Origin: Gillisella vitis
Lineage (GTDB): Bacteria; Pseudomonadota; Alphaproteobacteria; Rhizobiales; Rhizobiaceae
Direction of reading: 5' to 3'
Assembly (NCBI RefSeq): GCF_021559775.1
Contig: NZ_CP056047.1
Coordinates: forward strand, 744,001-808,000
DNA: 64,000 bases
Part shown: piece by piece, positions 44,203 through 52,699 of the stretch
Layout: each line of letters starts with the position of its first letter
Numbering within the stretch: the first letter of the stretch is position 1
Program-made: the position numbers and the translations under genes
Notes under the pieces: model-generated
What the model saw: the letters and a program-made list of their open reading frames with translations, nothing else
Database searches by the model: none
What the model was told of the DNA's origin: nothing

Positions 44203-44918
44203 AGGCTCCCAAGGCCCTGACTGCTGAAGAACGCGAAAAAGTGGAGGCCGTGATCGGCTACCACTTTATCGGCAAGGAACGGCTGGATAAGGCGCTGACC
44301 CATTCCAGTGCCAGGCCTGCTAAAGGTAGCGATTATGAGCGCCTGGAATTCCTGGGCGACCGGGTGCTTGGCCTTTGCGTGGCCGAGCATTTGTTCAAGG
44401 TGTTTCGCGCTGCCACCGAAGGCGAGTTGTCGGTGCGGTTGAACCAATTGGTCAGCGCGGAGACCTGTGCGGCGGTGGCCGATGAAATTCAGCTGCATCG
44501 CTATATCCGCACCGGTGCCGACGTCAAAAAGCTGACAGACAAGAATATGCTGAATGTGCGGGCCGATGTGGTGGAAAGCCTGATTGCCGCCATTTATCTT
44601 GATGCTGGGCTGGAAGCGGCGCGTGCCTTCGTGTTGAAGTTTTGGGCTGAGCGTGCCTCCCGGCAGGATGCCGGTCGGCGTGACGCAAAGACCGAGCTAC
44701 AGGAATGGGCACACGCAAAATTTGCCGTGACACCCGTCTATCGGGTTGCGGACCGCTCTGGACCGGATCATGATCCCAGCTTCACGGTCACGGTTGAAAT
44801 CGGCAAGCTGGAGCCGGAAACCGGAATTGACCGGTCGAAGCGCGCCGCAGAACAAGCGGCGGCGACCCGGTTGCTGGAAAGAGAAGGCGTGTGGACGAGA
44901 TCCACCGCCTCAGATTGA
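44199..44918 (+). CDS. rnc: Ribonuclease III
   Basis: 239 aa from the ATG at 44199, overlapping the lepB stop by 4 bp; an upstream frame start at 44148 is inside lepB. The endonuclease signature ERLEFLGDRVLGL sits at 47-59; further acidic residues in ADVVESLIAAIYLDAG complete the metal site. A dsRNA-binding domain fills the C-terminus (KTELQEWAH ... KRAAEQAAATRLLE). It processes rRNA precursors and double-stranded RNA. Middle gene of lepB-rnc-era. Confidence 0.97.
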   Translation: MKAPKALTAEEREKVEAVIGYHFIGKERLDKALTHSSARPAKGSDYERLEFLGDRVLGLCVAEHLFKVFRAATEGELSVRLNQLVSAETCAAVADEIQLHRYIRTGADVKKLTDKNMLNVRADVVESLIAAIYLDAGLEAARAFVLKFWAERASRQDAGRRDAKTELQEWAHAKFAVTPVYRVADRSGPDHDPSFTVTVEIGKLEPETGIDRSKRAAEQAAATRLLEREGVWTRSTASD

Positions 44919-44922
44919 TTGG

Positions 44923-45912
44923 ATGACAATGACCGAGCATGAAAACCAACCGGCTGGCGATGGCCAGATCGCAGACACCGTCGCTGGCACCGTGGCCGAA
45001 GATGCGGCTGTGGTTCGGCCGACCCATTCTGGCTTCGTTGCCTTGATCGGTCCCACCAATGCCGGCAAGTCGACCCTGGTGAACCGGTTTGTTGGTGCCA
45101 AGGTGTCGATCGTCAGCCACAAAGTGCAGACGACGCGCGCCGTCATGCGCGGCATTGCGATCCATAACAATGCACAGATCGTCTTCATGGACACGCCCGG
45201 CATTTTCAAGCCACGCCGCAAGCTGGACCGCGCCATGGTGACATCCGCCTGGGGCGGGGCCAAGGATGCTGACGTGATCCTGTTGCTGATCGACAGTGAA
45301 CGCGGATTGCGCGGCGATGGCGAAGCCATTCTGGAAGCATTGAAAGATGTGCATCAGCCGAAAATCCTGGTGCTGAACAAGATCGACCAGGTGCGTCACG
45401 AGGATCTGCTGAAACTGGCCTCGACGGCCAACGAGGCAGTGAAGTTCGAGCGCACCTTCATGATCTCCGCCACCAACGGTTCCGGTTGCCAGGACGTGAT
45501 GGATTATCTGGCCGATTACCTACCGGAAGGCCCCTGGTACTATCCCGAGGATCAGATTTCCGATCTGCCGATGCGCCAGCTGGCGGCGGAAATCACCCGT
45601 GAAAAACTCTTCCTGCGCCTGCATCAGGAATTGCCCTATTCTTCTCATGTCGAAACCGAGAAATGGGAAGAACGCAAGGATGGCTCGGTCAGGATCGAGC
45701 AGGTGATCTATGTCGAGCGCGACAGCCAGAAGAAGATCGTGCTTGGCAAGAATGGCGATGCCATCAAGTCGATCTCCACCAGTTCGCGCAAGGAAATGTC
45801 GGAAATTCTCGAACAGACGGTTCACCTGTTCCTGTTCGTGAAAGTCCGTGAAAACTGGGGCAACGATCCCGAACGATTCCGCGAAATGGGCCTGGAATTT
45901 CCGAGGGACTGA
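44923..45912 (+). CDS. era: GTPase Era
   Basis: 329 aa from the ATG at 44923, 4 bp after the rnc stop; an ATG two codons later is also possible. G1 GPTNAGKST, G3 DTPGIF, G4 NKID and G5 SATNG are present, then a KH domain with VLGKNGDAIKSIS that binds the 3' end of 16S rRNA. Era assists 30S assembly. The first 35 residues form an extra polar, acidic N-terminus, as in other rhizobial Era proteins. Confidence 0.96.
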   Translation: MTMTEHENQPAGDGQIADTVAGTVAEDAAVVRPTHSGFVALIGPTNAGKSTLVNRFVGAKVSIVSHKVQTTRAVMRGIAIHNNAQIVFMDTPGIFKPRRKLDRAMVTSAWGGAKDADVILLLIDSERGLRGDGEAILEALKDVHQPKILVLNKIDQVRHEDLLKLASTANEAVKFERTFMISATNGSGCQDVMDYLADYLPEGPWYYPEDQISDLPMRQLAAEITREKLFLRLHQELPYSSHVETEKWEERKDGSVRIEQVIYVERDSQKKIVLGKNGDAIKSISTSSRKEMSEILEQTVHLFLFVKVRENWGNDPERFREMGLEFPRD

Positions 45913-45924
45913 CCGCTTTTCGGG

Positions 45925-47025
45925 TTATTGCTTGATCCGGTTGGCGATGAACTTTGAAATCGACGGGCCGAGCGCCAGGATCATCAGGAAGCGTGCCGTT
46001 TGCAGGGCCAGCACGAAGGGCAGGTCCACATGGGTGGTGGCGGCAATGATCGCCACCGAATCCAGCCCGCCCGGGCTGGTGGCGAGATAGGCGGTCAGCG
46101 GATCGACGCCGAGAAGATACCACAGCAGAAAAGCCAAACAGCCGCCAAAGGAAATCAGGATCAGGATCGACAGGGCAACCTGTGGTGCCGCCTTGGCTGC
46201 ATGCAGCAAAAGACGGCGGCTGAAGGCCAGCCCGATGCGCCATCCGACCATGGCATAGGCCACGGCGAGCAGCCAGAGCGGCAGTTCGATCTTCACCAGC
46301 CCGAAAGAATTGAGCACAGCCATAACCAGCATGGGCACCAGCATCGTGCCTGCGGGGATTTTCAGATGGTGACCAGCGGCAGTGGCCGCAGCGGTCATCG
46401 CCAGCGTCAGGGCCAGCGCTTGCCAATCAGTTTCAGGAAAAAATACCAGGGGCGGCGGCTCGGCACCGGCGATATTGAAAACGAAGGCCGCCATGGCCGC
46501 AGCTGCCGAGGCCACGCAGACCACCCGCAGATATTGCATGAAGGCAACCAGCCTTGTGTCGGCGCCGTAAGCCTCCGCCATCAGCACCATGGCCGAGGCG
46601 GCTCCGGCGGAACTGCCCCAAACCGCTGTGGTCCCCGGCAGAACCTGGCGCTTCGCCATGATATAGCCGAGCAGTGAACTGAGCGCGATTACCGACAGCG
46701 TCGCGCCGATAAACAGCGGCCAATCCTCCAGGAACCGTCGCAGGATATCGCCATTCAGCGACTCGGCGATCATGCAGCCCACCAGAGCCTGGGCGGCGAT
46801 ATAGGGCGGGCGCGGGAGAGAAAGTCTTGCGCCATTGGTGGCAAACACGATAGCGGCGATCATCGGCCCAAGCAGAAGCGCTGCCGGGAAGCGGACATAT
46901 TCCAAAGCCCCGGCGACCAGCAGCGACAAGAGCAGCAGCAGTATCCATTTGAGCGCGGATGGAAGCGCTGTCAGCCGGCCATCGCCCAAGGCGGGTTCGG
47001 TGTTTTTCGTGTCCATTGGGGTCAT
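45925..47025 (-). CDS. AbrB-family membrane protein (PF05145-type)
   Basis: 366 aa from the ATG at 47025; longer starts run into a poorly coding leader. About ten TM helices in two repeats: FPAALLLGPMIAAIVFATNG and QALVGCMIAESL in the first half, GTMLVPMLVMAVLNSFG and TSPGGLDSVAIIAATTHVDLPFVLALQTAR in the second. This is the AbrB (ammonia monooxygenase regulator) family of inner-membrane proteins, related to putative transporters; no regulator role is implied. It lies on the minus strand between era and recO, a gene pair otherwise often adjacent. Confidence 0.85.
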   Translation of the reverse strand: MTPMDTKNTEPALGDGRLTALPSALKWILLLLLSLLVAGALEYVRFPAALLLGPMIAAIVFATNGARLSLPRPPYIAAQALVGCMIAESLNGDILRRFLEDWPLFIGATLSVIALSSLLGYIMAKRQVLPGTTAVWGSSAGAASAMVLMAEAYGADTRLVAFMQYLRVVCVASAAAAMAAFVFNIAGAEPPPLVFFPETDWQALALTLAMTAAATAAGHHLKIPAGTMLVPMLVMAVLNSFGLVKIELPLWLLAVAYAMVGWRIGLAFSRRLLLHAAKAAPQVALSILILISFGGCLAFLLWYLLGVDPLTAYLATSPGGLDSVAIIAATTHVDLPFVLALQTARFLMILALGPSISKFIANRIKQ

Positions 47026-47271
47026 GTCATGCCGTCTTGCGGGATCTGAACCAGGGATACGGCGCTGAAGTGAAGCATGCCGCAGGTTGAAAAGGGCGGG
47101 TTTTGTATAGGGCGATCTTCTTCTCAGCGCCATGTGAAATTCTGGCACGAAGACTATCGCATGGCTGCTATGCTTCCATCGGCCATAAGAATAGCGCGCT
47201 TGGAACCAGATCAAGGGGAATATCCCGATTTTTTACGGGCGAACATCATCGCTCTGGTATAAAAACAATCT

Positions 47272-48066
47272 ATGGAATGGACCGATCAGGCAATTGTGTT
47301 GGGTGTGCGCAGGCATGGCGAAACCAGCGTCATTGCCGAAATGATGACATTGGCGCGGGGCCGCCATCTCGGTCTGGTGCGGGGCGGGCGATCACGCACC
47401 ATGCAGCCGGTGTTGCAGCCGGGCAATGTCGTGGAAGTCACCTGGCGGGCGCGGCTGGAAGAGCATCTGGGCGATTTCCGCGTCGAGCCTTTGCAATTGC
47501 GGGCTGGTCATCTGATGAGTTCGGCCACGGCGGTCTATGGCGTGCAGGCGCTTGCGTCTCTGCTGCGGCTGCTGCCGGAGCGCGAGCCGCATGGGCATCT
47601 GTATGAGGCGATGAACATTATTCTCGATCACCTGCATGAACCCGCGTCGGCAGGTGAATTGTTCATCCGCTTTGAACTGGCAATCCTGAACGATCTTGGT
47701 TTCGGCTTGGACTTGACAGCCTGCGCGGCCACCGGTGGGCGTCAGGATCTGGTTTTCGTTTCGCCGAAAACGGGAAGGGCGGTTTCCCACGCCGCCGGTC
47801 TGCCCTATGCGGATCGCCTTCTTACTCTTCCGGTTTTCCTGCAACCGGAGCCGTGCGTCGGCAAAGACAAACAAGCCGATGCGCAGGCCCTGCAACAGGC
47901 CTTCCGGCTGACCGGTTATTTTCTACAAAGACATGTCTATGAACCGCGCGGGCTCACGGCTGGAGCCGCGCGCGATGCGTTCTGTCAGGCGGCGCTGAAA
48001 GCCTTGGAGACGCCGGATGAGAGTGTGCTGGGTGGAGCTGCCCCGAAACCGGTGAGGGTGCCATAG
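47272..48066 (+). CDS. recO: DNA repair protein RecO
   Basis: 264 aa, ATG at 47272. The N-terminal OB-fold opens [26 protein letters not shown] and continues [19 protein letters not shown]; the helical C-terminus has [23 protein letters not shown]. RecO loads RecA on SSB-coated single strands in the RecFOR route. Its last 82 bp overlap, in antisense, the 3' end of a small gene on the minus strand. era lies upstream beyond the AbrB-type gene. Confidence 0.94.
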   Translation: MEWTDQAIVLGVRRHGETSVIAEMMTLARGRHLGLVRGGRSRTMQPVLQPGNVVEVTWRARLEEHLGDFRVEPLQLRAGHLMSSATAVYGVQALASLLRLLPEREPHGHLYEAMNIILDHLHEPASAGELFIRFELAILNDLGFGLDLTACAATGGRQDLVFVSPKTGRAVSHAAGLPYADRLLTLPVFLQPEPCVGKDKQADAQALQQAFRLTGYFLQRHVYEPRGLTAGAARDAFCQAALKALETPDESVLGGAAPKPVRVP

Positions 48067-48248
48067 GCATTCTCGTCGGATTTTTTCATATGCGTGCGGA
48101 TGGCGCGTTGCAGTTCGGTGACATTGCTATAAACGCCGCCATCCAGATCAATGACTGGAAATTTCACGGCGATAAACTTGACCCGGTTGCCTTCCGGGAC
48201 GCTGATTCCAACCGGAACACCGGCATATTCAATAACTTGTTTTTCCAT
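47985..48248 (-). CDS. Small conserved-looking protein, unknown
   Basis: 87 aa from the ATG at 48248; the ATG at 48254 sits too close to the GGGGAT site that serves the second start. [36 protein letters not shown] suggests a compact beta-strand N-half, followed by [18 protein letters not shown] as a helix. I believe similar small proteins occur in other Rhizobiaceae, but I have no family name. The 3' 82 bp overlap recO on the other strand, so only residues 1-60 are free of that constraint. Confidence 0.6.
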   Translation of the reverse strand: MEKQVIEYAGVPVGISVPEGNRVKFIAVKFPVIDLDGGVYSNVTELQRAIRTHMKKSDENAYGTLTGFGAAPPSTLSSGVSKAFSAA

Positions 48249-48778
48249 AGTCATATCCCCGCCCGCTTTGATACGCAGGCCAATAGTCGATCAATTGTGG
48301 TGTCTTGTTTTAAGAACGCGTCACATTCGACAGCAAATGAAAGACATCATCATAACGCCTCTCACGCCAAGCGGGCATAGATGCGAGGAGCGCGCCGCAT
48401 GGTGCGATAGTCTGCGCATATGCTTTACCTCCTTGCCAGGGAGCCGGTTATGGAACCGGCTCTAGATTGAACACGTGTCGATGGATGTCCTGTCCGATTG
48501 ACAGATCCTGGTAGCGTGTATTGCCACCTTGTCGACAGCGTTGAAGGTAAGATCAATGGGTCGATCCGTCAATGGCGCTCCAATCAAAAACAAAATATAT
48601 TTTTGTGATCGATTGAATATGAAGGTTTCATGGCAAAATGAATCCCACATGCCCCATTTCGGAAAATAGCGTTCGCATTGCGGCAAAATCTGCGCAGTCG
48701 CAAAAAGTCAGAAAAAATTCCCGTTAAAATTGAAATATTGGATTTTTATGCAAAATATCTGTCGGTTAAGAGAACCGT
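48249..48778. other. Intergenic region between small gene and MOSC gene
   Basis: 530 bases, AT-rich in the second half (48580-48770). It has a strong hairpin at 48441-48462. No gene with family features is seen on either strand. Confidence 0.5.
48441..48462. terminator. Strong GC hairpin
   Basis: Perfect 9-bp stem GAGCCGGTT / AACCGGCTC with loop ATGG. No clear U-tract follows on either strand. It could be a transcription end or structured leader element. Confidence 0.5.
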
Positions 48779-49630
48779 TTACCGGCGTTTCCTAAGTTCA
48801 ATGCCTTCCGGTCGCCTTTCCAGCACCTCGACAATATCGCCAAGGCGCAGTGTGCCGATAGCGCGGGGAACAGCGTTCCAGCCGAACAGCGGACCGGGAA
48901 CGCGCTTATCGCCTGACATTCGAAGCCGTCCCATGGCAGCAAGCGGCGAAGGGCCGGACCGCGATCCGGTCTTTTGATCTTGTGTTGTCATGATACAGCG
49001 GGCGCAGGGCTTGACGAGATCGAAGCGTAATCCGCCGATGGCGATGCTGGCCCATTGGTCTTCCTCCCAGGGCAGTGCGCCGTCGATGACGATATTGGGC
49101 CGGAAGCGGTCCATGGCAACCATGCCTTCCCCATGGGATTCCATATCGGCATTCAGCGCGTCGAGCGAGGCTGTCGTGGTGATCAACACCTGATAGCCAT
49201 CGGCAAAGGTGACGGGCGTGTCTGGTCCGGCCCAGTCTGCATTGGCCAGGCGCGAGGCCCGCTCATCGAAGAACACCAGTTCGAGCGGCCTGCCGAACCA
49301 TTGCGACAAGGTGTCGTTGACGGTGGGATCAGCCAAGGCCGAATCAACCAATGACCGCCAGACCGTGACCGGCTTGCGGGTGCTAAAATTTTCCAGGGGC
49401 ATGCTGATGTTGCTGCTATCATCGAGTCGCAGGTGTAAAAATGTGTCATCTAGCTGAACGTCCAACTGCGCCAGTTCCGGCAGCTCTCGTTGGGTGACGA
49501 AATGCCCTGAGGGCTCCACCAGCATCAACTGGCGGTCGCGGCTGATACCCTCGGGACGAATGTCGGCTTGGCCCAGGGCGATGCCCCGCGCGCTTTTTAA
49601 AGGATAGATGCAAAGGTCGGAGAGAAACAT
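48779..49630 (-). CDS. MOSC domain protein (YcbX-like)
   Basis: 283 aa from the ATG at 49630, with GAGGAG 9 nt upstream. The N-terminal beta-barrel domain starts FLSDLCIYPLKSARGIALGQ and the MOSC domain covers about 130-270, with FRPNIVIDGALPWEEDQWA and the conserved Cys region KPCARCIMTTQDQKTG. YcbX-type proteins carry the molybdenum cofactor and reduce N-hydroxylated bases together with a flavin reductase; here no [2Fe-2S] ferredoxin domain is attached. It starts 4 bp after the HD gene and is co-transcribed with it. Confidence 0.88.
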   Translation of the reverse strand: MFLSDLCIYPLKSARGIALGQADIRPEGISRDRQLMLVEPSGHFVTQRELPELAQLDVQLDDTFLHLRLDDSSNISMPLENFSTRKPVTVWRSLVDSALADPTVNDTLSQWFGRPLELVFFDERASRLANADWAGPDTPVTFADGYQVLITTTASLDALNADMESHGEGMVAMDRFRPNIVIDGALPWEEDQWASIAIGGLRFDLVKPCARCIMTTQDQKTGSRSGPSPLAAMGRLRMSGDKRVPGPLFGWNAVPRAIGTLRLGDIVEVLERRPEGIELRKRR

Positions 49631-49634
49631 CGAA

Positions 49635-50279
49635 TCAGATCTCCTCAAGAAAATCGCTGAAAATTGCCTGTAGGCGGGCATGGCGCTCGTGCGCCATATG
49701 TTGCCCGGTCGGGGTCTGGAAGCCATCCGCCAGCTTGAAAAGCTTGGTCTGAAAATGGTCGATGGCAAAGCGCTTGTCGTCCAGTGGGCGATGCAAAGCC
49801 TTCGGATCGGCTGGATCGTAAAGGCCGGAGCCGAGCCGCCCGGCAATATAAAAACAACGCGCTGCCCCGACCACTCCGATGGCATCCAGCCGGTCGGCAT
49901 CTTGCAGGATTTTTGCTTCCAGCGTTTCGGGCGCAAGATTGGCCGAAAAACTATGAGTGAGGATTGCGTGGGAGACCGATTGGATGCTGCTCGTTGGCCA
50001 TTGTCTGTCGTCAGCCAGGATTGCTTCAGCTTTCTTTGCGGCAAGGCGGGACGCATCCGCTCGGTTGGGCGCGTTCTTTTCCATGGAAACGCAATCGTGC
50101 AGTAGAACCGCAGCGGCGAGAACCTGACTGTCGCCGCCTTCGACGGCGTGAATGCGCATGGCATTTTTGAACACCCGCAAAATATGGGCAGCGTCATGCG
50201 AACCGTCATTGCCCTCAGTGGCATGCGGCAGGAGCCATTTGGCAAGGTCGTCATGAGGGGCGAAGGCTGTGGTGATCAT
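49635..50279 (-). CDS. HD-domain phosphohydrolase (YedJ-like)
   Basis: 214 aa from the ATG at 50279; a GTG at 50336 is an alternative. HD motifs: DGSHDAAHILRVFKNAMRI (first His pair), AAAVLLHDCVSM (His-Asp) and ILQDADRLDAIGVVG (last Asp). This spacing fits small HD hydrolases of the YedJ group, which are metal-dependent phosphatases of nucleotides or related esters. Substrate unknown. First of a two-gene operon with the MOSC protein. Confidence 0.85.
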   Translation of the reverse strand: MITTAFAPHDDLAKWLLPHATEGNDGSHDAAHILRVFKNAMRIHAVEGGDSQVLAAAVLLHDCVSMEKNAPNRADASRLAAKKAEAILADDRQWPTSSIQSVSHAILTHSFSANLAPETLEAKILQDADRLDAIGVVGAARCFYIAGRLGSGLYDPADPKALHRPLDDKRFAIDHFQTKLFKLADGFQTPTGQHMAHERHARLQAIFSDFLEEI

Positions 50280-50641
50280 CGGGGCATCTTCTTGCAGGGA
50301 ATCACTTGGTTCTGCTGTATCATTGCCCAAATCCACTGAGATTGAAGGATAAATCCACCCTCAAAATCGCATGATTTTGCCCTGGCCTTCGCAGGGTGGA
50401 AAAGCGGTACGCAAGGACGCATATTTCCGTGATCCCGCGCGGCAACAGCTGAGCGTTTTTCAACTCAACCTCCAGAAAACCCTGGATTTCTAGGGAAATC
50501 ATCCAGCCCATACAAATTATCACCTATAACAATTGCCTTTTGACGAATGACCCCAAATCACGATAGGCATCGCGTAGCGCCGACCTGTCTCGCGTTTAAA
50601 TGGCGCTATAAAAATAGAAACAACCTAGACAGGGGTTTTCA
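50280..50641. other. Divergent region, HD gene / EF-hand gene
   Basis: 362 bases with both promoters and a nested hairpin at 50354-50400. TTGACG at about 50547 may be a -35 for the EF-hand gene; the -10 is uncertain. No gene seen. Confidence 0.5.
50354..50400. repeat. Nested palindromic hairpin
   Basis: Outer arms TCCACCCT (50354-50361) and AGGGTGGA (50393-50400), with an inner hairpin CAAAATC-GCAT-GATTTTG (50362-50379). It looks like an intergenic palindromic element; no second copy was found in this window. Confidence 0.65.
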
Positions 50642-51262
50642 ATGACGAGCGTTTCTTCAGCGTCTCTTTCGTCGGTGTCGTCTTACAACGTCGGCTCGAC
50701 ATCCAGCCTGGACACCAATAGTGATGGTGTCGTTTCTGCGGAAGAACAATCCGCGGGATCTACCCGGACCCAGGATCCAACCGTTTTGAGCGATAGTGCC
50801 GCCAACAGCACATCCTCGCAGCTTTCCAGTGATATGATGGCCATGGTTCTGGCCCGTGGCGACAGCTCTTCTACCGACCAGAATTCACCCAAGTCCATCG
50901 ACACTGATAGCGATGGAAAAGTAACCAAGGAAGAATTTGTCAACGCACGTCCAGAGGGTGCGTCGGAAGAAGATTCGACCAAGATGTTCGAGGCCATCGA
51001 CTCGGATGATGCTGGCTATGTGACCGAAGACCAGCTGCAGTCCGAGACTAAAATGCCTCCTCCGATGATGATGGGCGGTATGGGTGGTATGGGCGACATG
51101 CAGAGCCTTAGCAGTATGATGTCCGGTGACAGCAGTGGCAGTGAAGACAGCATGTCCATGGATGATGTGTTCAGCCAGATGAGCTCGGTTATCAATGCCT
51201 ATCGTTCCGCTGGCGGCACTGCCGACGAAACCGATACGACCGGACAAACCGCCGCTGCCTGA
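50642..51262 (+). CDS. EF-hand calcium-binding protein, Ser- and Met-rich
   Basis: 206 aa, ATG at 50642 with AGGGG upstream. Three EF-hand loops: DTNSDGVVSAEE (24-35), DTDSDGKVTKEE (87-98) and the less canonical DSDDAGYVTEDQ (120-131). The spacers are Ser/Thr-rich, and a Met-rich stretch PPPMMMGGMGGMGDM lies at about 138-152. No signal peptide is visible. Similar EF-hand proteins with a Ser-rich N-terminus occur in rhizobia; their job (Ca2+ buffer, secreted or regulatory) is not known to me. Monocistronic. Confidence 0.85.
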   Translation: MTSVSSASLSSVSSYNVGSTSSLDTNSDGVVSAEEQSAGSTRTQDPTVLSDSAANSTSSQLSSDMMAMVLARGDSSSTDQNSPKSIDTDSDGKVTKEEFVNARPEGASEEDSTKMFEAIDSDDAGYVTEDQLQSETKMPPPMMMGGMGGMGDMQSLSSMMSGDSSGSEDSMSMDDVFSQMSSVINAYRSAGGTADETDTTGQTAAA

Positions 51263-51511
51263 CGGGTTGCTACGGCACCCGGCCATCCCGGTGCAGGACT
51301 TTGGAGCTCATCGTTCTAGTACTGAGACTGGGAGAACATTATATCAGCCATGAGGCTGAATGCTGCCCTGAAGGGCCGCTATTTGCAAACAAACGGCATG
51401 GAGACATGATGCCTATGCCGATTGAACCCGCATCAAACTTTACCAATCTATCCCTTATTTCTCAACCTCAACGCTGATTTACTGATCCCTCGGATCGAGC
51501 GCCTGTCCGTA

Positions 51512-52054
51512 TCAAGCGGAGCTGGAGACCGGATCGGCTGCTAGAATTGGCAGCACAAACGGCGCATTGCCATCGGCATCCTGGCCACGGCCTAGTTTTT
51601 TCATCGCCGCAACGAAGCGTCCTCCGCGTGAAAGCAAGGTATCGGCAATCTCCACCATCCGGATATTGGGCGTCGCAAAAGGCGACGCGGCCCGCAAGCC
51701 TAGCGCCAGGGCTTCCTCGTCCTGTTCGGGATGCAATGCGAGACTGGCAATCAAGGCCGCAGCTGGAGAGCGTGATACCCCCATCCAGCAATGGATCAGC
51801 AGCGGCGCAGTCTGGTCCCAGTCCTTCACGAAATCGATGATCTGTTCCACATGCACATCTTGCGGGGCGATGAGATCGCCTCTACCGGCAAAGGTAATAT
51901 CGTTCAGCGCAAGCGTCAGGTGGCGGTCCGGTGAAATCACTGCGGGGCGATGAAAATCCTGCCCCTTGGCCAGCAGGCTGATCATTTCTTTCGCCTTGTG
52001 GCGCACCGCCATCTCAGCAAGGCGGGCCAGCGGGCTGACCACGAAATAGCTCAT
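51512..52054 (-). CDS. Protein tyrosine / dual-specificity phosphatase-like
   Basis: 180 aa, ATG at 52054, overlapping the HD gene stop by 4 bp. The P-loop HCWMGVSRSPAAALIAS has the CX5R motif (Cys89, Arg95), and a preceding LNDITFAGRGD region may supply the general acid. Small bacterial phosphatases of this kind act on phosphotyrosine or other phosphoesters. Third gene of the ygfZ - HD - phosphatase operon. Substrate unknown. Confidence 0.85.
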   Translation of the reverse strand: MSYFVVSPLARLAEMAVRHKAKEMISLLAKGQDFHRPAVISPDRHLTLALNDITFAGRGDLIAPQDVHVEQIIDFVKDWDQTAPLLIHCWMGVSRSPAAALIASLALHPEQDEEALALGLRAASPFATPNIRMVEIADTLLSRGGRFVAAMKKLGRGQDADGNAPFVLPILAADPVSSSA

Positions 52055-52698
52055 GGCGTCACCGTGCTGGACCTGGGGTGCTTTTCAGCCTCCCGCAGCC
52101 GCTCGATGGCGTCGAAACGCTCCGCAAACTGCCGCTGCGCTTCAATGGCTGGCATAGGGCTGAGCGGCAGCATGTCGGCGGTTATATGGCGCGGCTGGCC
52201 GAAGATCCGCACGGCTTCCGCGCTGGTAAATCCGGCAAGCTCGGTGGCCTCGAAATAGGCGGCGATGCTATCGGCTTTCTTGATCAGGCTTTTCAGGCTG
52301 GCCGTGGGATGCGAGGGCAACCCAAACCGCAGATGGATGGCCGCCTCCAGCCGCTTTTCGACCAGCTTATAGCCGCCGCCTACCACCGCCTTGAAGGGCG
52401 AGATCATGTCACCGATCACATATTCCGGGGCATCGTGCAGCAAGGCCATTTGTAGGTCGTTGGCATTGTATTTGCTATTGCAGCGGCGAAAGATCTCTTC
52501 GACCACAAGGCTGTGCTGGGCCACGGAAAAGGCATGGTCGCCAACCGTCTGGCCATTCCAGCGGGCGACGCGGGCCAGGCCATGGGCAATATCGGAAAGC
52601 TCGACATCAAGCGGTGATGGATCGAGAAGATCGAGGCGACGGCCCGACAGCATCCGCTGCCAAGCCCGCGCCGATATCGGAGGAGGGGCGGCGGGCAT
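52051..52698 (-). CDS. HD-domain hydrolase (YfbR-like)
   Basis: 215 aa from the ATG at 52698, which lies 1 bp after the ygfZ stop; a far longer frame to 53181 is antisense-like overlap with ygfZ. HD residues appear in WNGQTVGDHAFSVAQHSLVV, ALLHDAPEYVIGDMISPFK and later KKADSIAAYFEA. YfbR is a 5'-deoxynucleotidase; a nucleotidase role is likely but inferred. Flanked in the operon by a folate-binding YgfZ protein and a CX5R phosphatase. Confidence 0.85.
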   Translation of the reverse strand: MPAAPPPISARAWQRMLSGRRLDLLDPSPLDVELSDIAHGLARVARWNGQTVGDHAFSVAQHSLVVEEIFRRCNSKYNANDLQMALLHDAPEYVIGDMISPFKAVVGGGYKLVEKRLEAAIHLRFGLPSHPTASLKSLIKKADSIAAYFEATELAGFTSAEAVRIFGQPRHITADMLPLSPMPAIEAQRQFAERFDAIERLREAEKHPRSSTVTP

Positions 52699-52699
52699 G

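Noticed and set aside
49631..50254. N-terminal extension of the MOSC protein in the same frame
   Set aside because: Overlaps the HD gene, which has intact HD motifs in another frame; the MOSC start at 49630 has GAGGAG upstream.
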